DNA from: Entoloma clypeatum
Lineage: Eukaryota > Basidiomycota > Agaricomycetes > Agaricales > Entolomataceae
Assembly: GCA_963565915.1 (NCBI GenBank)
Contig: OY751494.1
Span: 186,001-250,000 of the forward strand
DNA: 64,000 bases
Direction of reading: 5' to 3'
Part shown: positions 55,500-64,000 of the stretch, piece by piece
Layout of the letters: each line of letters starts with the position of its first letter
How positions within the stretch are numbered: position 1 is the first letter of the stretch
Notes under the pieces: generated by a model
Seen by the model: the letters and a program-made list of their open reading frames with translations, nothing else
What the model was told of the DNA's origin: nothing
Databases searched by the model: none
Position numbers and translations under genes: made by a program

Positions 55500-58400
55500 A
55501 AGTCACTAGACCAACAGTTGATTTGCCGTTTCATGATGTACCAGAAGTCGCTTTCGTTCCCCTTGGTAAAAATAAAAGACCAGACCGTGAGACCATCCCC
55601 GATGTTGATCGAAAGGGCCTGGCATTTCGCAGCAAGGCACCTATCGAAGAACAATTGAAGGGTGTCACGGTCTCGGCAGTGCTCAAGACTCCAATCATGA
55701 TTGCATTGGGCGATTTATTGAGGGTAGATAAAGTAGTACAAGAGGAATTGCAAAAGCTATTGACTAGGAAGAGAGTACCTGCAAATATTCGAGCATTGAA
55801 CCTACTAGATTCAATGGACGACAGCCAGTTGTCATATTGGAAAAAGTTTGCCCAAACAAACAAACTAGAAGATATAGTTAAAGTAGATGAATTGCCAGTG
55901 GCATCGTTCATGATCATGGAACAGACTGTAAACAACCTACCTGTCAGTTCGGTGGTCGTCTCGGACCCCGTCTTACAGTATCTCAAGAGTTTGCCACCTG
56001 GGACAGCACCTAAACCAGTATATGTCGCACAGGAATCACAGAGTCTCCAGACAGTAAGTGCCGTGGTGAATGGAATGATGGAAGAACAGTGTATTCTTGA
56101 TGGAGGCTCCCAGATTGTCTCAATGTCGAAGGCTGCAGCTGTCGCGATGAGGCTTTCATGGGATCCAGACATATGCATCCATACGCAAAGTGCCAATAAG
56201 CAAATCGAAAAGTCGCTGGGACTATCACGAAACGTGCCGTTCTGTTTTGATCACATTGTAGTCTATCTGCAGGTCCATATTATAAATGAGCCAGCCTATA
56301 GAGTGCTTTTGGGACGACCTTTCGACACAGTAACTTGTAGTAGTTATCAAAATGATAGAGATGAAGGACAACACCTGACCATCAAGTGTCTGAATACTAG
56401 TCAGAAGATCACGATCACGACGTCGGAATGAGGAAAGGATCCTGATCTATTGAAGAGGAAACGTCCCACCACTGAATCAGATGGTATGGGTTTTCAATCT
56501 TCGATGAACTGGTCGGCCACCAGGGAGAGATAATTATAAACATTGATTCTAGCGATATCGAGAGACCATATATAGTGGCTTATGGCATTGCGGAAAATGG
56601 AAAATTTATGAGAGATGAAATTAGAGACCTGTATCTCAAAGCGTCGCAAGATAGTGTCGCAGACGAGAATGCACAGGCCCTTTTAGGGGCATATTGGGAG
56701 GGAAAATCGAAGGAACGTCCAGAATGGCTTCGCGATGACGAACGAGAAATATTAGACCAATATCATGGTGGGATTGTACAAGTGCTAGCGGGCAAGAAAT
56801 ATAAACCCGTCAACAAAAAGGTGCGACCAGTATTGGGAGAGTTGTCCGAGACATTTTGCATAGTTTGCGAGATAAAAGGGGACCCCCTTGCTGAGTTACC
56901 AAAGTTGAACCCAAAACCACCGGGGTTTGCGCCCAAGGGTCGCTACACCCAGGAAAGGATGGAGCACATGGACAGTATACATGACCATGATTTTCTCTGG
57001 AAAGAAGAAATGAAACTAGTACATCATTTATTGAGTGAACAGGATCAAGCATTTGCATGGGATGATTCAGAGCGTGGTAGCTTTCACGAGGATTTCTTTC
57101 CTCCGGTACAGATACCCGTGGTACCGCACACTCCGTGGGTACTAAGAAATATTCCTATTCCGCCTGGGATACATGATGAAGTGTGTAAGATAATAAGGAC
57201 AAAGATGGCTGCGGGCGTGTACGAACCGTCAAATTCCTCATACAGATCCCGGTGGTTCTGTGTATTGAAAAAGGATGGCAAGAGTCTCCGTATCATGCAC
57301 AGTTTAGAACCGTTGAACCAAGTCACTATAGCACATTCGGGCCTTCCACCAGCAATGGAGGAATTAGCCAACCATTTTGTGGGACATGCTTGTGGTGGAA
57401 TGTTCGATCTCTATGTGGGATATGACGAGCGAAAGTTAGTGGTCCAGTCTCGCGACTTGACTACATTTCAGACGCCATTTGGTGCTCAAAGATTGGTTAC
57501 TTTACCAATGGGTTGGACAAATTCGGTACCGATCTTTCACAATGATGTTACATATATATTGCAGGACGTAATACCAGATGTTACTATTCCCTACATCGAC
57601 AATGTGGCGGTTCGCGGCCCATCTATGCGATACAAGTTGCCTGATGGCAGATACGAAACTATAGAAGAAAATCCAGGCATTAGGCGATTTGTATGGGAAC
57701 ATGTACAGAATGTGAATAGAGTGTTACAGAGAATGCGGTATAGTGGAGGAACGTTCTCTGGGTATAAGTCGCTAGTATGCGCGAGCGAGATAATGGTAGT
57801 TGGCCATCATTGCACGTACGAAGGACGGAGACCCGAGACAGATAGGTTCGGAGTTATAAGCCGCTGGGGACCTTGCAAAGATATTGAAACTTTGTTAGAG
57901 ACTTCGCGAAGAAGGTGGAACCTCTAGTCAAGTTGACGCGAAGTCATGAACTCTTTGTCTGGGGATCTGAACAGGAGGCCATGCAAGACATAAAGGATGC
58001 TTTAGCGGCGTCCCCCGCGATCAAGCCAATAGATATCATGGTGGAGGTGCGGTGGTCCTTTGCATAGACAGCTCGTGGCGGGTGGTTGGCTTCTATATCT
58101 GTCAAGAGGATGAGGGTGATTCTAAAAAGAGGACATACACGAAGTTCGCATCGATAACACTAAACGAGCGTGAGGCGAGATATTCGCAACCAAAGTGAGA
58201 ATTGTATGGTTTATTTCGCGCATTGAAGGAAGCGAAGTTTTGGCTCTTGGGCTGTTGGAACCTGGTTATAGAGACCAATGTGAAGTATATCAAGGGGATG
58301 CTCAATAATCCTGGTCTTGGACCGAACGCTGCTATAAACCAGTGGATTGATTACATTTTGATGTTCCCTTCACACTAAGGCATGTGTTAGGCAAGACCTT

Positions 58401-58598
58401 CGCACCCGATGGTCTATTGAGGCGAGAAGCGCAACTGGGGAATGAAACCTACCATATTGAGGAGGACTGGGTGGATGAACCAGACGGACCGCCACGGTAC
58501 AAGTATCCCAATAAGGAAAATGGTATCCCTAATGTGGAAAAGAATGACCTGTTAGAGTTTGACGAGTTTAAAACAAAGATAGACACACGTGGTGGTTA
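55500..58598 (+). pseudogene. Pol of gypsy element C (protease, RT, RNase H), broken
   Basis: The protease-like segment has CILDGGSQIVSMSKAAAVAM and the later PAYRVLLGRPFD (flap/ALGR-type). RT spans 56575-57927 with SSYRSRWFCVLKKDGKSLRI, LYVGYDERKL (first catalytic Asp), TPFGAQRLVTLPMGWTNSV and PYIDNVAVRGP, in which the second Asp of the YxDD box is Asn. RNase H follows out of frame (57930-58380) and a connecting frame runs from 58384 to the Tc1 insertion. Stops near 56431 and 57927 break it. Confidence 0.8.
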
Positions 58599-58965
58599 TA
58601 GTGACTCAAAAAAATGATTCAATGTTTGACACTTTTTGAATATCTGTTGAATAACTTTGTATCTGATATAAATAATACCAGGATGTTGGTATATGGAAGG
58701 AAGCATTTGACCGGGGCCATCCATCAAAAAAACAATTATGTAATTCTGATTAGTATCTATGGAGATATGATTAGTTTAAAACAGGAACTCATTGAATCAA
58801 TTATTTGAGGGGGTATCAGAAATATCAGAATCTGATGCTCCACTGATTCTATAGCAACCAATGAGTGACAAATAGTTGCTATAGTGATGCTACCTTTGAT
58901 TGGACCTGGACTGAAGGTATTTAAGCAGTCCAAATGCTCTCAGGATATTTCAAATTCAACATGCG
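58599..58965 (+). repeat. Left TIR of Tc1-type transposon
   Basis: About 367 bp, inverted match of 59849-60214. The first base of the TIR is T instead of C, consistent with C to T decay. Confidence 0.88.
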
Positions 58966-59848
58966 TCCCATCTCCTCTGCTCAGAAGAAAAACATCCTTT
59001 CTCTGGCCGCCAATAGTCATTCCACCTGCTCTGTTGCATCTTCATATCTGGAGACTATGAAGGCCAATCCAGGACCACAATTCCTTGCTTCTCCATCCAG
59101 TTTATAGCCTTGTTGGAGATGTGCTTGGGGTTATTGTCCTGCTAAAAAATTACTGTCTCTTCAAAAATTCCACTTTCATCTATGCTGGGCAGCAAGTAAC
59201 CCTCCAAAATGGCCACATACTGATCACCACCCATCCTCCCCTCAACCTCTGCAAGTTTCCCAACTCCATTCCATTCCATACAGTCCCATACTATGATGTT
59301 TCCACCTCAAAACTTCAGTGTTTCCTCCACCTCTCTTTCAATCAACCCCTCTCCTTTCTTTTTCCAGACCCACTGCTTCCCATCTGATCCAAATCTGTTG
59401 ATTTTTGTCTCATCTGATCAAATAACCCTCTTACAGTCCTCCACAGTCCACTCCTTGTACTTGAGAGCAAAGGCCAACCATTGCTTGTGATGTGCCAATT
59501 TGAGGTATGGTTTTTTTTCTTTGTTTCTGCCTTGAACTCATTTCTTTTGAGGGGATTTCTGATGGTTTGTGAGGAGACAGGGCTGGGAATGGTGGTATTG
59601 ATGTGGTTGGTGGCCTCCACAGTATTGGCAGCCTTGCCAGTTGTAATTTGTTGAATAACTGCATGATGAGCAATAGTGAATACTTGGAAGTACGACGAGC
59701 AGAAGAAGTTTGGCAATTGGAAACAAGGTCCTGGAGCACTCTGGATACAGTAGGCTGACTGATACCCAGGCTAGATGCAATAGAGTGGGTGGAATGACCA
59801 TTGGAGGCCAGAAAAATGATGTTTTTCTTCTGAAAAAAGGAAATAGGT
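58966..59848 (-). pseudogene. Tc1-type transposase, decayed
   Basis: The minus strand reads a helix-turn-helix, SIASSLGISQPTVSRVLQDL, then after a frame change WTVEDCKRVI, a TGA where Trp is usual, SDETKINRFGSDGKQWVW (first catalytic Asp), and later QDNNPKHISNKAI (second Asp) behind a TAG, and DWPS followed by TAG. The third acidic residue region (usual NPIEHLW) cannot be found, so the DDE/D triad is incomplete. By family it cuts and pastes the element at TA sites. Confidence 0.82.
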
Positions 59849-60214
59849 GCGTGTTGAATTTAAAACATCCTGAGGGCATTTTGACTGCTTAAATACCTTC
59901 AGTCCAGGTCCAATCAAAGGTAGCATCACTATAGCAACTATTTGTCACTCATTGGTTGCTATAGAATCAGTGGAGCATCAGATTCTGATATTTCTGATAC
60001 CCCCTCAAATAATTGATTCAATGAGTTCCTGTTTTAAACTAATCATATTTCCATAGATACTAATTGGAATTACATAATTGTTTTTTTGATGGATGGCCCC
60101 GATCAAATATTTCCTTCCATATACCAACATCCTGGTATTATTTATATCAGATACAAAGTTATTCAACAGATATTCAAAAAGTGTCAAACATTGAATCAAT
60201 TTTTTGAGTCACTG
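59849..60214 (-). repeat. Right TIR of Tc1-type transposon
   Basis: 366 bp, the inverted partner of 58599-58965. It ends in GAGTCACTG next to the duplicated TA. Confidence 0.88.
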
Positions 60215-60216
60215 TA

Positions 60217-60609
60217 TCTTTGGGCTACGTCGGTTAAAGACTTCCAGGGAGAGCTTGCTGATGCTCGTGAGAGATCGAATATTGAACAATTATATCTTGA
60301 GTGAGTGTGTAAGGCCGGGCCGCTCTTGCAATTTGTGGGGGAACTGGCATTGCCCAACGACTCTTTGAAATGGGATGAATCAATGCGAGAACCTTATGAT
60401 GAAGATCATCGCAGGATGACTGCATTCCTGACATGAAGATTTGGCTCGAGGATCCTTTTGTGAGACCAAACAGCCTGAATGACCGACAGTATAAACAGTT
60501 CGTGCAGCGGGCGAGACAATTCTTTGTCGCTGATGATGGCCGGCTCTATAGAAGAGGTAGCAAGGGAAAGCACAAACTGTTGAAGTTCCACCTGGGCGCT
60601 AGCCACAGA
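60217..60609 (+). pseudogene. Gypsy element C pol, continuation after the Tc1 insertion
   Basis: Resumes the pol frame interrupted at 58598 with LWATSVKDFQGELADARER, then after a TGA near 60304 continues through RQFFVADDGRLYRRGSKGKH, the segment just before the integrase zinc-binding domain. It is cut at 60609 by the copia LTR. Confidence 0.75.
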
Positions 60610-60885
60610 TGTACTGAGCAACACAGCTACAGTGGAAGTACTCTACTCTACCGTTCTAGTCACTTACTTGGTTGAGAAGGGTGGGGCTGGTGAGAGCGGT
60701 TGAGGCTGGTAAGAGCGATGGAGCTGGTTAAGAGTCAAGAGACAACTTGTTGATATTGACAGTTTCCTGGTCTTATATACCATACTACTGTTTGTACCAA
60801 CCAAACAAGTATGTAATCGAAGATGTCTAAGGTCATGTGATATAATCTAATCTAATCTAATCTACGTGATGGAAAAGTTTCAACA
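60610..60885 (-). repeat. 3' LTR of copia element
   Basis: 276 bp, TGTTGAAAC to the end TCAGTACA on the minus strand. It contains four TCTAA units at 60845-60864. The outer border at 60610 is inferred from the TG/CA rule. Confidence 0.65.
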
Positions 60886-60952
60886 CCCCCCATATTTAGT
60901 ACATACTTCTAAATACATCTTACTTTTTCCCATATAGGTACTCTTTTTTCGC

Positions 60953-62902
60953 CTAGTTTTTGAGTAGTCCGAAGTACGGGATAAACTTGCTAAAGAGGAT
61001 TTTCCCCAGATTCTTAGTTAAAAGGTCTGCAGGGTTATTCACTCCTTCGATGAATTCGACCGTAATAATTCCTTTGGATACTTTTTCTCTGACGAAGTGG
61101 AATCGCACGTCGATGTGCTTGGATCACTTCTCAGTTACAGGATTGGATGCGATAAAGACGGAGCCATTGTTATCTCCATAGATCGGAACTGATCCGATCT
61201 GCATTCCAAGTTCGGCAAGCATGCTTCTAAGCCATGTTACTGCGCGACTGCAATATGATAGCGCCATGTATTCTGCTTCCGTGGAAGAGAGGGCAATGGT
61301 TTTTTGTGCTGATGAAACCCATGTTATTGCTCCAGACGCCAGCGATATGAAGTAACCAGTGGTGGATTTCCTGGTGTTTTCGTCTGACGCCCAATCGGAG
61401 TCTGTGAAGGCGTAGATTCCTTTCCCAGAATCACCATCGTACATGATTGCGTAATCTTTTGTTGCCTTCAAATACCTGCAAATATCCCTAGCCACTTCTA
61501 AATGGTGTTTGGTAGGGTTTGCGGAAAATTGGGACATTTTGATCATGGCGAAACAAATGTCGGGTCTTGTCCTGATCATTAAGTACAATAGTGATCCAAT
61601 GACGGATTGGTACTTGGATCTGAGTTCCGCATTGGGTTCATCTTCAGACTTCATGGGTTTGTAGCCCGTCGGGAGTGGGGTATGGGTGGCATTGGATTCG
61701 CTCATCCCCATATGTGCGAGAATTTTCTCAAGGTAAGGTACTTGATCAATGAAGATCCTCTTCCCATGTTGCCTTATTTGGATCGAGAGAAATTCTTTCG
61801 GTTCCCCATCAGACACTAGGTGGCCTAGGTCCCTACATTCCCATGTTGTCATGAAGGCCTTCTTCTTTTCTAGCGTGTATTCTCGGTTTGTGCCGAGAAA
61901 AGCAGAGTCATTGACATAAATGACGGCGATCACAATTTCCCCTTTGGTACTTGTGTGAATGAAAACTCCCACATCAGAGTGAAGCCGGACAAAGCCGAGC
62001 TTTTTCATGGAGGAATCGAGTTCTCTCCACCAGGCTAATGTGGCCTGCTTGAGTCCGTATAGGGCTTTGTATAGTTGGTACACGAAGTTTTCTTTCCCTT
62101 TTACTATGTAGCCCTCAGGCTGTCGCATGTAAATCACCTCACGGAGTCTTCCATAGAGGAAGGCTGATGAGACATCCAAGAATGTCATGAACCACCCTTC
62201 AAGGGCTGTCAATGCCAAAATCAACCGGACGGTCTCGTACCTCACTACCAGTGAGAAGATTTGATCGAAATTGATCCCTTCTATCTGTGAGAAGCCTTTT
62301 GCAATCAGGCGCGCTTTCAGATGCCTGTCGGATTTTTCATTGTAAACCCATTTGTTCCTTAGAGCTTTCCTCCCTGTGGGTAGGGGTACTAACTCCGTGA
62401 TCACCCCGCAGCTTTTGAGCATGTCTAGCTCTTTTCGTTCTGCCGCATACCAATCTTCTTTGTTCGGAAGAGAGTATATGTCTTTGTGTGACATTTCGAT
62501 GGTGCCTACTTGGATAGAGATTGCCCCCATTAGGAGATCGTTCATCCATGCCATTTGACCGCCCAATCTACGTCTTCAATCCATTTTTTCAAGATCAGAA
62601 GCAGGGGTGTCTTCCCCATTGACCCCTGGCTTTGATCCGAGATAAATCATCAATCAAGATCTAGACTCCAGGGAATTTCTACGTTTTTCCTTTGGGATAT
62701 ACACATATGCCTGACATCCGAAGACTCTGATGCTTGACATATCGGGGATCTCATTGGTCACCCTGAAGTAAGGGGTATTCCATTTGAGACGCTGCATGGG
62801 GGTTCTGTTGTAGAGAAAAGCTGCATGTTCCAAACAGAATTCCCACCACATAGGGGGTAAGCACGCGTCGAAGTGCAAGGCCTGAGATTTCTCCCACAGG
62901 GT
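60953..62902 (-). pseudogene. Copia integrase end, RT and RNase H, broken
   Basis: An integrase end (FLYNRTPMQRLKWNTPYF, VFGCQAYVYIPKEKRR) precedes RT: KWVYNEKSDRHLKARLIAKG, FLDVSSAFLYGRLREVIYM, LYKALYGLKQATLAWW and the box VIYVNDSAF, whose first catalytic Asp of YVDD is Asn. RNase H has YAFTDSDWASDENTRKSTTG and ALSSTEAEYMAL. A TGA after NPVTEK (61124) interrupts a frame that continues SKHIDVRFHFVREKVS to a TAG at 60953; KRSKHID is usual, so CGA to TGA is likely. Confidence 0.85.
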
Positions 62903-63739
62903 TCAATTTATCTGTTCTGCTCTACCGTTCTGCTGGTGCTGATACGGGAGCGTGACGTCGACCAGAATTCCATGATCGGCAAGTACATCCTTGTATTCGT
63001 TAAACTCTCCACCTCCATCAACTCGCCATTTCTTAGGGGTGGCGGCGAATTGATTCTGGATCATCGCATACTTGCGCCAGTACTCTGAGACGATGCTGTC
63101 GGTGACGGCCTGCCATGTGAAGTCGTCGGCATCGTAGACCTGGAAGAGGGCGGTGGAGAGGGATGACCAAGCATCAGGAATGGCACTTGCCAGGATCATA
63201 GCCTGCATCAGGTCAGGCACGACGAATTTGGAGTCGCTGAGGCAAGCGAAGAGTGATCCTAGGCGCTCGATTTCCGGTATGGGGTCGCAACCTGACAGCT
63301 TGAAGGAGGCGGCGGCTTTGAAGTCGCCGAATATGGTGGCGGGGGAGACCTTCGAATAGGAATTCTTCAGTGATGTCCAGGCCTCTTTTGAGGACTTGGC
63401 ATCCTTGATGTGCCTCCTGATCGCCTCGGAGACTTTGAGGTGGATGGAACCCAGGGCCATGTCGTCATCCCTGATCCAGGTTTTCCTTTCTTTATGGAAG
63501 GCGGGCTGGTCGATGGTGGTGGTGATGACCGGAGGCTGGGTTGCAGATGTCGAGGTGGCGGAGGCAGGGGTGGAGACCGTGACGGTAAAATCCGCGATGT
63601 CGGGGCGCTCAATGTCGCCAGACACGATGCGCCAGACTCCTTGATGGAGGAGGTACGACTTCATTTTCTCAGCCCAACTCTGGTAGTCGATGCTGTCGAA
63701 GACGATGATGGAGTCGAGGGCGGAGCAAGAGGTAGACAT
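62903..63739 (-). pseudogene. Copia gag fused to integrase by deletion
   Basis: The open frame starts at 63739 with gag of the UBN2 type (DSIDYQSWAEKMKSYLLHQG, SVSPATIFGDFK-like region, IPDAWSSLSTALFQ), then passes directly at about residue 230 into integrase sequence, WRVDGGGEFNEYKDVLADHG and LPYQHQQNGRAEQIN, before a TGA. In normal elements the zinc knuckle, protease and integrase N-terminal half lie between, so roughly 1 kb has been deleted in frame. Confidence 0.8.
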
Positions 63740-64000
63740 TTTTTAATGAATCTAAAAGGAGTTCTCCCAATCAGTGATGTTGTTTATGAATTTGATTTTT
63801 TAGAGAAAACAAATAAATGATTCCTCATCACATATCCCCTTTAGGAATAGCGGTTGTGGGAAAAACCCTTTTTGTCAGAAGTGTGTGAGGTACAATCAAC
63901 ATTTCCACATGATGTGTACTAAGTCAATCCCCTTAGGGACACTTCATGACAGGTACTTGTCGTAATGACGTTCCCAGGTTCATGTGTGAAGAAGTAAGAC
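63740..64000. other. Right edge, unassigned
   Basis: Upstream of the copia gag. It does not match the copia LTR at 60610-60885, so it is either leader sequence or another insertion. No gene is supported. Confidence 0.4.

Larger units (their letters stand above)
58599..60214 (-). mobile_element. Tc1/mariner-type transposon with 366-bp TIRs, TA target duplication
   Basis: The right end, reverse-complemented, starts CAGTGACTCAAAAAATTG; the left starts TAGTGACTCAAAAAAATG. Both are flanked by TA (58597-58598 and 60215-60216). Removing the element plus one TA rejoins the gypsy C pol frame exactly, which confirms the borders. The two long inverted arms are over 90 percent alike by eye. A decayed transposase lies between them on the minus strand. 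It is 1,616 bp long. Confidence 0.92.
51847..60609 (+). mobile_element. Ty3/gypsy LTR retrotransposon, element C, interrupted by Tc1 and copia elements
   Basis: Unlike A/B: long 5' region, gag, a distinctive DGGS-type protease, RT and start of integrase on the plus strand. A Tc1-like element splits pol at 58599-60214, and a copia LTR cuts the element at 60610, so no 3' end is present. Gag-pol carries multiple stops. The protein style (DGGSQIVSMS protease, YID-type RT box) is that of gypsy elements common in Agaricomycetes. Confidence 0.82.
60610..64000 (-). mobile_element. Ty1/copia LTR retrotransposon (internally deleted), 5' end beyond window
   Basis: On the minus strand the order is gag, integrase, RT and RNase H, then an LTR at 60610-60885 next to gypsy C. 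The polypurine tract ATATGGGGGG abuts the LTR start TGTTGAAAC at 60885. Integrase before RT is the copia order. A large deletion has removed the zinc knuckle, protease and integrase N-terminus. The 5' LTR is not seen up to base 64000. Confidence 0.85.

Noticed and set aside
58599..60214. Long inverted arms considered as a hairpin RNA locus
   Set aside because: TA duplication, CAGT-type end and transposase remnants show they are transposon TIRs.
60845..60864. TCTAA tandem repeats as a separate microsatellite
   Set aside because: Four units only, within the copia LTR; not listed separately.

Overview
The window is nuclear DNA of a filamentous fungus, most likely an Agaricomycete (mushroom-forming basidiomycete). 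Genes carry many short (about 45-100 nt) GT-AG introns, and the gene content is typical of basidiomycetes: a heme-thiolate peroxidase, an F-box protein, and a patatin/NB-ARC/TPR STAND receptor. The LTR, LINE, Tc1 and hAT elements are of fungal type. No genus is claimed.

Layout. 1-12.6 kb is transposon-derived: an inverted, internally deleted Ty3/gypsy copy (A), a 2.46 kb hAT-like element holding a tRNA-like sequence, a dispersed repeat and a CCCAAYGGC minisatellite, a decayed LINE, a second dispersed-repeat copy and a 331 bp hAT MITE. 12.66-38.6 kb is a GC-richer gene island: GH92 alpha-mannosidase (+), heme-thiolate peroxidase (+), a hydrophilic protein of unknown function (+), an F-box protein (+), an ER DNAJC3/P58IPK-like co-chaperone (-), a small secreted protein (-), an uncertain gene (-), FAD glycerol-3-phosphate dehydrogenase (+) and a patatin-NB-ARC-TPR NLR-like gene (-). 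From 38.6 kb to the end repeats dominate again: an unresolved GC-rich stretch, a third dispersed-repeat copy split by a nested TRIM-like LTR element (itself hit by a hAT element), another hAT MITE and minisatellite, gypsy copy B, gypsy element C broken by a Tc1 element, and a Ty1/copia element running off the right edge.

How the parts relate. GH92 mannosidase and the DNAJC3-like co-chaperone both belong to the secretory route, but nothing indicates a cluster or co-regulation. The NLR-like gene is the best candidate for a self/non-self recognition role. Its TPR array is made of nearly identical 120-bp units and carries two small frame-breaking deletions.

The most informative structures are several insertions whose target-site duplications can be read directly (8 bp for four hAT-like elements, 4 bp for the TRIM-like element, TA for the Tc1 element). 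A pervasive CpG to TpG/CpA decay signature is also visible; it has removed catalytic Asp codons in three unrelated reverse transcriptases. I see no CRISPR array, rRNA or intact tRNA gene.
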